64,000 bases of DNA from Methanobrevibacter millerae (GCA_015063005.1 SUTF01000008.1:5060-69059); one strand, 5' to 3'; shown: positions 35,588-45,629, numbered from the stretch's first letter. Numbers and translations are program-made. Notes: generated by a model not told the origin, from the sequence alone.

Positions 35588-36541
35588 CTAAATTTTAACA
35601 AAACGGGCTTTTCTATTTTTAACAAAAATATTTGCATTTATTTTTGGTAGAGTCACTATATCCTGTGACCTGAACGGGCCGTAAACCTTTTCATCAATAC
35701 CCATAATAGAACCTATATCATCCAAAACAAGAATAGTCACAATTTCGGATTCACGAGCCCTTTTAGGAACATCCAAATCAATGAACTGATCATCAGGATT
35801 CAAAATTTCAATGTCATCAAAGCTATCGTGCTTTTTAGGAGTTTCATTTTTGACTTCAGGAGTTTTAGATTTGGTAATTTGCTTTTCTATAGGTTCTATT
35901 ACCTCATCAGTTATGACTTTGGCTTTAGAAATTTGATCAATCCTATCCAAAACATCATCATTACTTTTAGGACTATCATCCACCACAGGTTTAGCTTCAG
36001 CAGGTTCCTTTGGAATTTCAGTTGCAGAAGAATTTTCTATTGCAGCATCTGCAATATCACTCAATGAGTTGGAACTTTCAGTGCCTTCCTCTTTTGGAGT
36101 TTTCTCACTAACATCCTCAACATCGTCTTCAACCGTTTTGGTAGGTTTTGGAACTTCCTGACCAGAAAGGTTAATCCTGTGATTTTTTAAAGTTTCTATT
36201 ATTGAAAAATAAAAAGTTTCCTCTTCAGGAGTCAAATTAAGAGGCATTGAATCAACAAGGTCAAAATCTTGCTTTCCTGAAAAAAGGTGATAAGACCGGT
36301 TCATATTCAAAACAGCAGCATTGGTAATTTTATGCTCACGTCTTTCACAAATTTCAGTAGCAATCCTTCTAGCCTCATTTAAAGTATTATAAACATCAGA
36401 AAATGGATCATCAATTGCGGATTGTTTTAACTCATTAATATAATTATGAATATCTTCATAAAAAGTTTCTTCAACATGAGCTAATGTACCATTATCACGT
36501 TCTTTTTTCTGAATCTTACGTAATGTTTGATATAAATCCAC
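35588..36541 (-). CDS. GINS replication complex subunit (Gins51/Gins15-type)
   Basis: 317 residues. An N-terminal helical domain (LYQTLRKIQKKERDNGTLA, FYEDIHNYINELKQS, YNTLNEARRIATEICERREHKI) and a C-terminal small beta domain (IVTILVLDDIGSIMGIDEKVYGPFRSQDIVTLPKINANIFVKN) fit archaeal GINS; they are separated by a long disordered Ser/Pro/Glu/Lys linker (about 130-240). GINS joins MCM and GAN/RecJ-like proteins in the CMG-type helicase. It follows PCNA by 55 bp, a common pairing in methanogens. The long linker is the main difference from shorter family members. Confidence 0.82.
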   Translation of the reverse strand: MDLYQTLRKIQKKERDNGTLAHVEETFYEDIHNYINELKQSAIDDPFSDVYNTLNEARRIATEICERREHKITNAAVLNMNRSYHLFSGKQDFDLVDSMPLNLTPEEETFYFSIIETLKNHRINLSGQEVPKPTKTVEDDVEDVSEKTPKEEGTESSNSLSDIADAAIENSSATEIPKEPAEAKPVVDDSPKSNDDVLDRIDQISKAKVITDEVIEPIEKQITKSKTPEVKNETPKKHDSFDDIEILNPDDQFIDLDVPKRARESEIVTILVLDDIGSIMGIDEKVYGPFRSQDIVTLPKINANIFVKNRKARFVKI

Positions 36542-36596
36542 TTAATATCATCTCTGATGGTTTTTAAAAAGAAAATAAGAAAAAACAAATGAAAAT

Positions 36597-37331
36597 TTAA
36601 TCATCTGTTTCTAATCTTGGAGCAAGCAAGAAACTGAGTTTACCATCGCCAGTAACCATAGTTAATGTTAAGCTTAATGGCATGTCAGTACCTAAACTAA
36701 TTTCAGCTTCCTCTGAAAATTTGTCTGCTTTAAGCATTTCCCTAATTTTATCTAAGGAAAATAGAGATTTTTCATGCTCTTTAATATTTTCGCCATGAAG
36801 ATATTTGATACTTGCATCACCAAATTCACCGTCTGCGGATGCAATAAAGTAATCTTCATCAACTTCCAAAGCAATTTTATCTGAAAATATCTCAATATCG
36901 TTGATTGAATCTTTTAATATAGAGAAACGAACTTTGAATGAAGTTGGATGATTGATTTGAGGAGGAGTTGGATTATCATACTCAATATCAATTAATCTAA
37001 TTTTAAAGGTTCTTGTTGCATCACCTTCAAAAGTAATGATGAAATTACCTTCATCAACAGACATTAAAACTCTATCTTGAGATTTAGCTCTTTTAAGAAC
37101 CCTCATAAATTCATCAGTGTCTATATTAATTTTTTCAGGGATATCACAAATATATTCATCAAATAAACTTGCTTTCAATTCTAAATGAACAAAAGTTATG
37201 TGACTACGGTCTAAGGCATCTAATCTCATACCTTCACTATCAGTTTGGATTTGTACTTCATCAACAATTGAGGAAATAGCATCAAAACTGGTTTTTAAAA
37301 TACTAGAATCACTTAATTCAGCTTTAAACAT
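36597..37331 (-). CDS. pcn: DNA polymerase sliding clamp (PCNA)
   Basis: 244 residues, the normal length for an archaeal PCNA monomer. Typical segments: [22 protein letters not shown] at the start, [21 protein letters not shown] for the DNA-facing and linker regions, [13 protein letters not shown] near the inter-domain loop, and a C-terminus [14 protein letters not shown] that matches the consensus APRxE end. It forms a ring that tethers polymerases and repair nucleases such as EndoQ. The GINS gene is downstream; trpA ends 78 bp upstream. Confidence 0.95.
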   Translation of the reverse strand: MFKAELSDSSILKTSFDAISSIVDEVQIQTDSEGMRLDALDRSHITFVHLELKASLFDEYICDIPEKINIDTDEFMRVLKRAKSQDRVLMSVDEGNFIITFEGDATRTFKIRLIDIEYDNPTPPQINHPTSFKVRFSILKDSINDIEIFSDKIALEVDEDYFIASADGEFGDASIKYLHGENIKEHEKSLFSLDKIREMLKADKFSEEAEISLGTDMPLSLTLTMVTGDGKLSFLLAPRLETDD

Positions 37332-37409
37332 AATAATCCTCTAATTTTTAATTAAAAAAATTTTTGAATAATATTAAATATTATGTCAATTATGTATTAT
37401 AAACATTTC

Positions 37410-38183
37410 TTATTGAACACATGCATTTTTCATAGCAGACACATATTCTTTTAATGCTTCAGCAGCACCCTCACCATGCTCTTCTATGATTTTAACGATA
37501 GCACTTCCAACAATAACTCCATCAGATATTTTAGAAATTTTAGCTGCTTGTTCTGGCGTGTTAATTCCAAACCCAACGGCAACCGGCAAATCACAAGCAT
37601 CACGAATATCACCAATAATCGCATTCAAATCGGTTTTAATTTCAGATCTCATACCAGTAACCCCCAATGAAGAAACAACATAAATAAATCCTGTTGCATC
37701 ACCAGCTATCATTTGAATTCTTTCTTTGGAAGTTGGTGCTATCAGAGAAATTACATCAACATCATTGCGAGCTGCAATTTCTGCAATTTCACCTTTTTCC
37801 TCATATGGCACATCAGGAGTGATAATTCCGTCAACACCGTATTCATTGCATTTCCTAAAGAATTCTTCATAACCATAGAAGAATACTGGATTTATATAGG
37901 TTAAAAACACTAAAGGAACATCAGTTTTCTGACGTACATTCTTAACTATTTCAAAAACATCATCAGTTGTTGTATTATGCTTTAATGCCCTCACATTAGC
38001 ATCCTGAATCACAACACCTTCAGCCATAGGATCAGAAAATGGAATTCCGATTTCTATCAAATCACAACCTGCCTCATCCATAGCCAATATATATTCAACA
38101 GTTTTTTCTATAGTCGGATCGCCTGCAGTCAAAAATCCTATAAATGCAGTCCCATCCTTAAATGCATTAGGTATTCTACTCAT
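37410..38183 (-). CDS. trpA: Tryptophan synthase alpha chain
   Basis: 257 residues, TIM barrel. Catalytic Glu in [20 protein letters not shown] and Asp in [11 protein letters not shown]; phosphate-binding loop in [13 protein letters not shown] and VIVGSAIVK. It cleaves indole-3-glycerol phosphate to indole and glyceraldehyde 3-phosphate for TrpB. Last gene of trpEGDCFBA, overlapping trpB by 8 bp. Confidence 0.95.
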   Translation of the reverse strand: MSRIPNAFKDGTAFIGFLTAGDPTIEKTVEYILAMDEAGCDLIEIGIPFSDPMAEGVVIQDANVRALKHNTTTDDVFEIVKNVRQKTDVPLVFLTYINPVFFYGYEEFFRKCNEYGVDGIITPDVPYEEKGEIAEIAARNDVDVISLIAPTSKERIQMIAGDATGFIYVVSSLGVTGMRSEIKTDLNAIIGDIRDACDLPVAVGFGINTPEQAAKISKISDGVIVGSAIVKIIEEHGEGAAEALKEYVSAMKNACVQ

Positions 38184-39360
38184 TTAAATCAACTCCCCTG
38201 TAGTCAGCTATGGATTTAACGTCCTTGTCTCCTCTTCCAGACAAGCAGACAATTATTATATCATCTTCACACATTTCCGGTGCAATTTTCATTGCATGGG
38301 CAACTGCATGTGAACTTTCAATTGCAGGGATGATTCCTTCCATTCTGGACAGGTATTCAAAAGCTTCAACTGCCTCCTCATCATTAACAGGGACATATTG
38401 TGCCCTTCCAGAATCTCTTAAATAAGCATGTTCCGGACCAACACCAGGATAATCCAATCCTGCAGATATTGAATAAACAGGAGCAATTTGACCATATTCT
38501 CCCTGATTGAATAATGATTTCATCCCATGAAATATTCCAATTTTCCCATTGGTCAATGCTGCGGCATTGTATGGAGTATCGACCCCTTTTCCACCAGCCT
38601 CACAACCAATTAGGCGAACCTCTTTATCATCAATGAAATTATAAAATGCACCCATCGCATTACTTCCACCACCAACACAAGCCAATACAGCAGTTGGTAG
38701 TTTTCCTTCTTTTTCAAGAATTTGCTGACGAGCTTCTTCACTTATTACCGCCTGAAAATCTCTTACCATTTGAGGATATGGATGCGGACCCATAGTTGAG
38801 CCTATAACATAATTAGTCGTGTCCACATTAGCTATCCAATCCCTGAATGCATCATTAACTGCATCCTTCAATGTCTTGGTTCCTGATTTGACGGTGTGCA
38901 CTTTTGCTCCAAGCAATTCCATACGAAATACATTGAGAGCCTGTCTTTTTGTATCCACTTCACCCATGAATACTTCACATTCCACATCCAAAAGAGCTGC
39001 AGCGGTTGCAGTTGCCACACCATGCTGGCCTGCACCAGTTTCTGCAATAACTCTAGTTTTTCCCATTTTTTTAGCAAGCAAAACCTGACCTAAAACATTG
39101 TTGATTTTATGGGCACCAGTGTGGTTTAAATCTTCTCTTTTAAGATATATTTTTGCTCCACCAAGGTCCTGGCTCATTCTTTTTGCATAATATAACAAGG
39201 AAGGCCTTCCGGCATATTCCCTCAATAATGTATCCAATTCTTCGATAAATTCAGGATCATTCATGTAATGGTTATACTGTTCTTCCAAATAGAGTAATTC
39301 GTTCATTAAAGTTTCTGAAATATATTGACCCCCGTATTCACCATATCTTCCTTTACTCAT
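38176..39360 (-). CDS. trpB: Tryptophan synthase beta chain
   Basis: 394 residues, PLP enzyme of the TrpB1 type. The PLP lysine is in [19 protein letters not shown]; the phosphate loop is [13 protein letters not shown]; the C-terminal segment has [10 protein letters not shown]. It condenses indole and serine. It overlaps trpF by 8 bp and trpA by 8 bp. Confidence 0.96.
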   Translation of the reverse strand: MSKGRYGEYGGQYISETLMNELLYLEEQYNHYMNDPEFIEELDTLLREYAGRPSLLYYAKRMSQDLGGAKIYLKREDLNHTGAHKINNVLGQVLLAKKMGKTRVIAETGAGQHGVATATAAALLDVECEVFMGEVDTKRQALNVFRMELLGAKVHTVKSGTKTLKDAVNDAFRDWIANVDTTNYVIGSTMGPHPYPQMVRDFQAVISEEARQQILEKEGKLPTAVLACVGGGSNAMGAFYNFIDDKEVRLIGCEAGGKGVDTPYNAAALTNGKIGIFHGMKSLFNQGEYGQIAPVYSISAGLDYPGVGPEHAYLRDSGRAQYVPVNDEEAVEAFEYLSRMEGIIPAIESSHAVAHAMKIAPEMCEDDIIIVCLSGRGDKDVKSIADYRGVDLNE

Positions 39361-39955
39361 TGATTGCCTCCATTACTTCTTTTATTTTCAATTCATCTTT
39401 ATAACCGTTAGTTTCCAGACTGCTACTTAAATCAACAGCATAGGGATTGAACTCAGTTATTGCTTGTGAAATATTTTGAGCATTCAATCCTCCAGCTAAA
39501 AAAAATTCTTTTTTTAAATCTTTTCTTATTAAACGCCAGTCAAAGGTTTTTCCACTACCTTTTCCACTATCCAGCAATAAATAATCCGCAATTGAATTTT
39601 CATATGCTTTTAAATCTTTTTTATCTGACATTTCAATTGCATTAATAATTTTTAGTTGATAGTTAGATTTTTGCTTTAATTTATTAATATATTCTTCACT
39701 TTCCCGACCATGCAATTGTGCAATGTCAATTACATCATCACGGTACAATTTTAAAATCTCATCAATATCTGCATCGACAAAAACACCAACCGAAATGATG
39801 GAAGAATCCAAATTTTCTTTCATTTGGCCAGCTAACTCATGTGTAACTTTTCTTTTGGAATCTGCAAATACAAATCCAATGTAATCCGGTTTATATTTAT
39901 TAATGATTTCAATATCTTCCAATCTTTTCAATCCACAGATTTTGATTTTAGTCAT
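39353..39955 (-). CDS. trpF: Phosphoribosylanthranilate isomerase
   Basis: 200 residues. Short TIM barrel with [13 protein letters not shown] (catalytic Cys), [43 protein letters not shown] and a C-terminal [11 protein letters not shown] and [15 protein letters not shown]. It catalyses the third step of the pathway. Overlaps trpC by 8 bp and trpB by 8 bp. Confidence 0.94.
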   Translation of the reverse strand: MTKIKICGLKRLEDIEIINKYKPDYIGFVFADSKRKVTHELAGQMKENLDSSIISVGVFVDADIDEILKLYRDDVIDIAQLHGRESEEYINKLKQKSNYQLKIINAIEMSDKKDLKAYENSIADYLLLDSGKGSGKTFDWRLIRKDLKKEFFLAGGLNAQNISQAITEFNPYAVDLSSSLETNGYKDELKIKEVMEAINE

Positions 39956-40724
39956 TTTTCAACTCCAAAATCATGGCTTTCTTATCATCACTTTTCATTA
40001 AAGTTTCGCCAATTAAAACAGCATCGACATTATTTTCTTTTAATCTGGCAACATCTTCTTTTGTTTTAATGCCACTTTCAGATACAAATACAATATCTTC
40101 ACCAACACACCTACGTAAGTTAATGCTGTTTTCAATACCTATAGTAAAATCAGTTAAGTCACGGTTATTCACACCGACAATTTCAGCACCTACACTCAAT
40201 GCCTTCATGACTTCAGTTGAATCATGAACCTCAACAATAGCAGACAAACCTAAAGAATGTGCCAAGTCCAAATATTTCTTCAAGTCAACTATATCCAAAA
40301 TAGCTGCAATCAATAAAACAGCAGAAGCACCCAAATATTTGGCCTGATAAATCATATATTCATCTATTACAAAATCCTTCCTTAAAATAGGAATACTGAC
40401 ATTTTGAGCAATTTCCTTTAGATAATCATCGTCGCCCTTAAAAAAATAAGGTTCAGTCAATACTGATATTGCAGATGCACCAGCATCTTCATAATCCTTA
40501 GCAATTTGGAGATAATCAAAATCTTCACTTATTAATCCTTTAGATGGGGAAGCCTTTTTGACTTCAGCGATTATGGAAATATCTTCACTTTGAAGAGCTT
40601 TTTTAAATGGAAATTCATCAGTTATTTCCATACAAGAGATTTCCCTTTTTAAGTCATCAAGGGGAATGATGGACTTTTCTAAGTTTATTCTTTCTTTTGT
40701 TCTTTCAACAATTTCATCTAACAT
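39948..40724 (-). CDS. trpC: Indole-3-glycerol-phosphate synthase
   Basis: About 258 residues. Motifs: IIAEVKKASPSKGLIS with catalytic Lys, SVLTEPYFFKGD, ILRKDFVIDEYMIYQA, VGVNNRDLTDF and FVSESGIKTKEDV, all standard for TrpC. The ATG at 40724 is taken as the start; GTTGATTATC upstream overlaps the trpD stop region. An in-frame TTG two codons earlier is less likely. Confidence 0.94.
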   Translation of the reverse strand: MLDEIVERTKERINLEKSIIPLDDLKREISCMEITDEFPFKKALQSEDISIIAEVKKASPSKGLISEDFDYLQIAKDYEDAGASAISVLTEPYFFKGDDDYLKEIAQNVSIPILRKDFVIDEYMIYQAKYLGASAVLLIAAILDIVDLKKYLDLAHSLGLSAIVEVHDSTEVMKALSVGAEIVGVNNRDLTDFTIGIENSINLRRCVGEDIVFVSESGIKTKEDVARLKENNVDAVLIGETLMKSDDKKAMILELKND

Positions 40725-40729
40725 GATAA

Positions 40730-41737
40730 TCAACTATTTGTAAATTCAATGAAATTTTCTAGTTGTTTCAATGCCTTGCCTGAATCAATAACGTCTTCTG
40801 CAATTTCAACACCCTCTTTAATTGATTCAACAATCCCTGCAACATACAAGCCTGCAGCAGAGTTTAAAACAACCGCATTTCTTTTCGGTCCCTTTTGACC
40901 ATTCAATATATCCAATGTAATCTGAGCATTTTCCTTTGGGTCTCCCCCAACCAAATCCTGTTTAGTGCACTTTTCAAAACCGAACTCGCTTGGATCGATT
41001 TCATAGGATTTGGTTTCGCCATCCTTAATCTCGCAGACGCATGTTTTATCACTGACAGATATTTCATCCATGCCGTCCACACCATAAACTGACAATGCTG
41101 ATTTTACACCTAGATTATTTAATACTTTTGCCAAAGGTTCTACTAATTCTTTATCATAGACACCCAAAACCTGCATGGTAGCACCTGCAGGATTAGTCAA
41201 AGGACCCAATATATTGAAAATTGTTCTGATACCAAGTTCCTTTCTAACCCCAGCCACATATTTCATTGCAATATGATAATTTTGAGCAAAGAGGAAACAA
41301 AGATTATGCTGTTTTAAACATTCAAGGCTTTTTTTAGGAGAAATATTAATATTAACTCCCAACGCTTCCAAAACATCTGCAGCACCACATTTGCTTGATG
41401 CAGAACGATTTCCATGCTTTGAAACAGGAACTCCTGCAGCAGAAATTACAATTGATGATGTGGTTGAAATATTAAATGTGTTTGACCCGTCACCACCGGT
41501 TCCGACAATCTCCAAAGCTTCAACATCATTCAATAGCCTGATACAATGATTCCTCATAGCTTCAGCAGATGCTGTAATCTCTTCAATTGTTTCACCTTTC
41601 ATGGACATTGCAGTCAGATACGAGCTCATCTGGATTTCACTAGCTTCACCGCTCATGATTTCATCCATTGTTTTATACGCTTCATCATAAGTCAAATCTT
41701 CTTTTCTTGATACCTTTAAAATTGCTTCCCTAATCAC
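40730..41737 (-). CDS. trpD: Anthranilate phosphoribosyltransferase
   Basis: 335 residues. The PRPP-binding motif is EIVGTGGDGSNTFNISTTSS; KHGNRSASSKCGAADVLEALG and the GVRKELGIRTIFNILGPLTNPAG segment are typical. It transfers phosphoribose to anthranilate. GTG start immediately after the trpG stop, with GAGGCGATT upstream in trpG as the ribosome-binding site. Confidence 0.95.
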   Translation of the reverse strand: MIREAILKVSRKEDLTYDEAYKTMDEIMSGEASEIQMSSYLTAMSMKGETIEEITASAEAMRNHCIRLLNDVEALEIVGTGGDGSNTFNISTTSSIVISAAGVPVSKHGNRSASSKCGAADVLEALGVNINISPKKSLECLKQHNLCFLFAQNYHIAMKYVAGVRKELGIRTIFNILGPLTNPAGATMQVLGVYDKELVEPLAKVLNNLGVKSALSVYGVDGMDEISVSDKTCVCEIKDGETKSYEIDPSEFGFEKCTKQDLVGGDPKENAQITLDILNGQKGPKRNAVVLNSAAGLYVAGIVESIKEGVEIAEDVIDSGKALKQLENFIEFTNS

Positions 41738-42307
41738 TTAAATCGCCTCTAAAAAATTTTTAATTATTGTCAAACCATCCGGAGTCAGAATGGATTCTGG
41801 ATGGAACTGAAGTCCATATATATTGTAATCCTTATGTTTTACTGCCATGATTTCACCATCATCACAAGCTTTTGAAAGAATTTCCAATTCATCAGGCAAA
41901 CTGGATTCAACAAGGCTTAATGAATGATAACGGCCAACGGTAATTTCGCCATCCAAATCATTGAAAATCAAATCATCATTTACGGATATGCTGGAGGATT
42001 TTCCGTGCATTAATCTACCTGCATAAGATATTTTTCCCCCAAATGCCGCACAGATTGACTGATGGCCCAAACAAACACCTAAAATCGGAATTTTTCCTTT
42101 GAATTCACGAACTACATCAATGCAGATTCCCGCATTTTCAGGTTTGCCCGGTCCCGGAGACAAAATAATTGCTTCAGGATTAATATTCCTGATTTCATCC
42201 AAAGTAATCTTATCATTTCTTGAAACTCTAATGTCTGAGTTTACCTCACCAATCAATTGATACAGGTTATATGCAAAACTGTCATAATTATCAATTAAAA
42301 GAATCAT
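41738..42307 (-). CDS. trpG: Anthranilate synthase component II (glutamine amidotransferase)
   Basis: 189 residues. Class I amidotransferase: nucleophile Cys in ILGVCLGHQSICAAFGG, catalytic His/Glu in YGLQFHPESILTPDG, oxyanion segment in ILSPGPGKPENAG. It supplies ammonia to TrpE. The start overlaps the trpE stop by 4 bp. Confidence 0.96.
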   Translation of the reverse strand: MILLIDNYDSFAYNLYQLIGEVNSDIRVSRNDKITLDEIRNINPEAIILSPGPGKPENAGICIDVVREFKGKIPILGVCLGHQSICAAFGGKISYAGRLMHGKSSSISVNDDLIFNDLDGEITVGRYHSLSLVESSLPDELEILSKACDDGEIMAVKHKDYNIYGLQFHPESILTPDGLTIIKNFLEAI

Positions 42308-43800
42308 TCTAATCCCTCATCAGCCATTTTTAAAGCGTTGATTACAGCTGCCGCCTTGTTCATGCATTCATCAAATTCATTGTCTGGAACACTGTCTGCA
42401 ACGATTCCTGCACCTGAACGGATGAATACCTTGTTGTTACGTTTAAATGCTATTCTAATTGAAATACATGTGTCCAAGTTTCCGCTTAAGTCAACATATC
42501 CAATAGCTCCGCCATATATTCCGCGCTTATTATTTTCAAGCTCATTGATGATTTCACATGCTCTGATTTTTGGAGCTCCAGACAAGGTTCCTGCAGGCAA
42601 AATCGAATCAAGAGCAACTAACGAGTCCAAATCATTCCTAAGTATTCCGCTAACTGTGGAACCAATATGCATTACATGAGAAAATCTTTCAATCGACAGG
42701 TATTTATCAACAGATACTGATCCTATTTCTGCAATCCTTCCAATGTCATTTCGACCCAAATCAACAAGCATATTATGCTCAGCCAATTCCTTTTCGTCAC
42801 TTAAAAGCTCTTGTTCAAGTTGCAAATCTTCCTGAGGAGTTTTGCCTCGTGGTCTAGTTCCTGCAAGAGGAAAAGTATAGAGTTTATTATCAGTTACCTT
42901 AACAAGAGTTTCAGGAGATGCACCGGCTATCTCAATGTCATCACTTGAAAAGTAAAACATATATGGAGAAGGATTTGTAGTTCTTAAAACCCTATATGTG
43001 TCAAATAAACTTCCTTCGATGTCAGCTTCAATCCTATTGGAGAGGACAACCTGAAAAATATCTCCTTCCTTAATATAATTTTTTGCCTTTACAATCATTT
43101 CACTGAATTTTTCACGAGAAAATGCATTTCTAAAGTCTGATTTTAATTTTAATGGTTCAATTTCTGCCTTTTTACCGTTTTTAATTAAATCTGCAATTTC
43201 TTTTAACTCATCACATGCTTTTTTGTAATTGTTTCTCAAATCATCTGTTTTCATATTAACGATGATAACTATTTTCTGGCGGAAATTGTCAAATGCAATG
43301 ACCTTGTCAAAAAGCATGATATCGATGTCCTTAAACTGGTCCTGGTTTTCCGCATCAAGATTCAGGGAAGGCTCAGCATATTTGATATAATCATATGCAA
43401 AATAACCAACGAAACCGCCTGTGAATGGAGGCAAATAATCAATCTTTGGAGACTTGTTCTGGTTGATTAAATCTCTTATGACATCACTTGGATTGTTTGT
43501 TTTTATTACTGCCAACTCATCTGTTAATTCATTAAAATTTGAATCCCCTTTTATCTGGACAACACCATTCTGACATGTGAATTCCAATAAAGGGTCAAAA
43601 CCTAAAAAACTGTATCTTCCCCAATTTTCAGCATCCTCAATACTTTCAAGCATATAACAATGCTTGCTTATACCCTTCAAAATTCTCAATACTTCTATTG
43701 GAGTAGCAATATCTGAAAGCAGTTCATAAGATACAGGAATTCTTTTATATTCCTTATTTTCAGCTATTTTTTCTATATCATCTAAACTTGGGGAAAACAT
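42304..43800 (-). CDS. trpE: Anthranilate synthase component I
   Basis: 498 residues. The chorismate-binding domain is complete: GDIFQVVLSNRIEADIEG, SPYMFYFSSDDIEIAGASPETLVKV, FPLAGTRPRGKTPQED, LPAGTLSGAPKIRACEIIN and RSGAGIVADSVPDNEFDEC. The N-terminal feedback-binding region carries PVSYELLSDIATPIEVLR with the LLES-like element replaced by the CYMLESIED segment. It heads the operon. The start has AGTGATAAT just upstream; a TATA box and an inverted TGTAC repeat lie 37-82 bp upstream. Confidence 0.95.
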   Translation of the reverse strand: MFSPSLDDIEKIAENKEYKRIPVSYELLSDIATPIEVLRILKGISKHCYMLESIEDAENWGRYSFLGFDPLLEFTCQNGVVQIKGDSNFNELTDELAVIKTNNPSDVIRDLINQNKSPKIDYLPPFTGGFVGYFAYDYIKYAEPSLNLDAENQDQFKDIDIMLFDKVIAFDNFRQKIVIIVNMKTDDLRNNYKKACDELKEIADLIKNGKKAEIEPLKLKSDFRNAFSREKFSEMIVKAKNYIKEGDIFQVVLSNRIEADIEGSLFDTYRVLRTTNPSPYMFYFSSDDIEIAGASPETLVKVTDNKLYTFPLAGTRPRGKTPQEDLQLEQELLSDEKELAEHNMLVDLGRNDIGRIAEIGSVSVDKYLSIERFSHVMHIGSTVSGILRNDLDSLVALDSILPAGTLSGAPKIRACEIINELENNKRGIYGGAIGYVDLSGNLDTCISIRIAFKRNNKVFIRSGAGIVADSVPDNEFDECMNKAAAVINALKMADEGLE

Positions 43801-43836
43801 ATTATCACTAAAATTTTTTATGTATATAATTATTAG

Positions 43837-43882
43837 AATAATGTACTATTTAAAACCTTGTAGTATCTTTTTGTACATTATT
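43837..43882 (-). promoter_or_regulatory. trp operon promoter with an inverted TGTAC operator (TrpY-type TRP box)
   Basis: The arms AATAATGTAC (43837-43846) and GTACATTATT (43873-43882) are perfect inverted repeats 26 bp apart. Between them, on the minus strand, is TTTTAAAT (about 43855-43848), the likely TATA box, placed about 48 bp before the trpE ATG. TrpY of Methanothermobacter represses trp genes by binding TGTACA boxes, and one exact TGTACA is present here (43872-43877). Repression by tryptophan through a TrpY-like protein is inferred; no trpY gene is in the window. Confidence 0.65.
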
Positions 43883-44027
43883 ATGATAAGTGATAAATAT
43901 TGTCCCCATTGATAAGAATTGTTCCCAAAAAACCATTTTATATAAAATAATATGATTTAATTAAAAAAATAAAGAATATAAATATTCAAAACAAAATATT
44001 AAGCAAATAAATAAAAGGAGAACAAAA

Positions 44028-44918
44028 ATGACAGAATTCCAGGAGGATATGTTATTCAAAAATGTAAGTGAAGAAGACATACAGATACTTCTAGAAATAC
44101 TTGAAAAGGAATCTAACAGTGCAAATATTTGGACAAAAGAATTAAGACTATTAGATCCTACAACATACAAACCCGATTTGATTATTGAATTAGATGATGA
44201 AAATTTAATAATTGAATTCCAAAGCACAGAAGTTGACGACAAGTTTTCAAGAAGAGCACATACTTACGTAGCAATAACAGATCAAAAAAAAAGTAACGAC
44301 AAAGAAGTAAACATAGAAGTAATAAGTACTGCAGAAAATTCCAAACAAATCAGTTATCGTGTGAATAAGTTAAATACATTCAGATATAATGTAATAGGTT
44401 TTGAAAAATATGATGGTGAGAAAATAATTAATCATATTGAAGAAAAATTAAAAAATAAAAAGAAAATAACTTCGAAAGATAGTATTTACCTATCCCTTGC
44501 ACCATTAATGGACAAAAAGAAAAATAATAATATATCAGAAAAGATAAAACGAGTAGTAGATATACTAATTGAATTAAACCAAATTAACCCCACAGGAAAT
44601 AGGCTATCATTTGGAATTGAATGGCTATTAGTCGACAAATTTGTGAAAAATCCCGAATTAAGAAATTTACTAATTGATGTGTTAGGTGAAAAAATGAGTG
44701 CAATTTACGAATATGGAGAAAGAAAAGAACAAAAAGGAAAAGAAGAAGGAATAAAAGAAGGAATAGAAAAAGGAATGGAAAAAGGTAGAAAAGAAGGAAA
44801 AGAAGAAGGAAAAGAAGAATCAATAATCAAGCTTTATGAATCAGGAATGAAACCAGAAGAAATATCCGAAAGACTAGACACAGATTTAGAAAAAATAAAA
44901 AAAATAATAAACCAATAA
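44028..44918 (+). CDS. Rpn-family recombination-promoting nuclease / PD-(D/E)XK transposase-like protein
   Basis: 296 residues. The nuclease core is seen in TTYKPDLIIELDDENLIIEF followed by QST: Asp50 of the PD pair, Glu63 and Gln65 give a PD-x12-ExQ site. A helical middle contains the family segment YLSLAPLMDKKKNNNISEKI. The tail is a run of KEEGIKEGIEKG units ending in a small HTH-like piece (KLYESGMKPEEISERLDTD). Rpn proteins are DNA nucleases that raise recombination and move horizontally. GGAG before the ATG. A tandem partial copy of its 3' part follows at 44972, and a dead relative is at 11544. Confidence 0.82.
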   Translation: MTEFQEDMLFKNVSEEDIQILLEILEKESNSANIWTKELRLLDPTTYKPDLIIELDDENLIIEFQSTEVDDKFSRRAHTYVAITDQKKSNDKEVNIEVISTAENSKQISYRVNKLNTFRYNVIGFEKYDGEKIINHIEEKLKNKKKITSKDSIYLSLAPLMDKKKNNNISEKIKRVVDILIELNQINPTGNRLSFGIEWLLVDKFVKNPELRNLLIDVLGEKMSAIYEYGERKEQKGKEEGIKEGIEKGMEKGRKEGKEEGKEESIIKLYESGMKPEEISERLDTDLEKIKKIINQ

Positions 44919-44971
44919 AAACAACACCCCAACACCAAAAACAATAACCATCACCACAACAAACACCTCAC

Positions 44972-45217
44972 GTGAAAAAAATGAGAGCAATATACGAATA
45001 TGGAATAAGAAAAGAACAAAAAGGAAAAGAAGAAGGAATAAAAGAAGGAATAAAAGAAGGAATAAAAGAAGGAATAAAAGAAGGAATAGAAAAAGGTAGA
45101 AAAGAAGGAAAAGAAGAATCAATAATCAAGCTTTATGAATCAGGAATGAAACCAGAAGAAATATCCAAAAGACTAGACACAGATTTAGAAAAAATAAAAA
45201 AAATAATAAATAAATAA
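44972..45217 (+). pseudogene. Tandem partial duplicate of the Rpn gene 3' end
   Basis: It repeats the 3' 230 bp of the preceding gene: from the MSAIYEYGERKEQKG position onward here MRAIYEYGIRKEQKG, through IIKLYESGMKPEEISKRLDTD to KKIINK. The nuclease domain is absent, so this is a fragment, although it stays open and could still make an 80-residue peptide (GTG or internal ATG). The source region at 44687 has six A's where this copy has seven, so the old junction is a frameshift relative to the parent. The linker array is longer (five EGIK steps). Confidence 0.75.
45027..45086 (+). repeat. 12-bp tandem repeat in the Rpn-fragment linker
   Basis: GGAATAAAAGAA is repeated about five times, encoding GIKE steps. 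The intact gene at 44028 has fewer and more varied copies. The repeat keeps frame and may change copy number by slippage. Confidence 0.75.
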
Positions 45218-45219
45218 AA

Positions 45220-45621
45220 TCAATTCATCTTATCCTGTTCACGATTAAAATCAATTACAATCTTTTTGATTTCACGTGATTCAAGGTACGGTAAATTCTC
45301 TTTTAATTCAGATTCCAAATTTTTATTCATTTCCAATCTTTTATTAGCATACTCATCATCAGATAAAGTTGATTTATACTCCTTATTTAAATTTGAATAT
45401 TTGGTAATTAATGGTTGGATGATGGATACAATATCCTTATCCAATTGATCATTTATTTCTTTTCTTTTCTTAACTTCCTCTAAAAAACCAACTAAAGTAA
45501 CAAAAAATCCCAAAACAGTTATTGTTAGTCCTGGAATTAAATAATCACGATTATCCATAAACAATACTGATAAAACAATTCCAATAAAAATTAATGCTAT
45601 ACCAATCTTTTTTATATTCAT
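45220..45621 (-). CDS. Small two-helix membrane protein with a cytosolic coiled coil
   Basis: 133 residues. Two N-terminal transmembrane helices (KIGIALIFIGIVLSVLFM, LIPGLTITVLGFFVTLVGF) followed by a charged coiled-coil domain (EEVKKRKEINDQLDKDIV, ENLPYLESREIKKIVIDF). No recognised domain. It follows the CPBP gene by 8 bp on the same strand, suggesting co-transcription. Function unknown. Confidence 0.6.
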   Translation of the reverse strand: MNIKKIGIALIFIGIVLSVLFMDNRDYLIPGLTITVLGFFVTLVGFLEEVKKRKEINDQLDKDIVSIIQPLITKYSNLNKEYKSTLSDDEYANKRLEMNKNLESELKENLPYLESREIKKIVIDFNREQDKMN

Positions 45622-45629
45622 TTTATCCC

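Noticed and set aside
44584..45122. Minus-strand hydrophobic ORFs opposite the Rpn tails
   Set aside because: The Leu/Phe-rich runs are antisense of the AAA/GAA-rich repeat, not membrane proteins.
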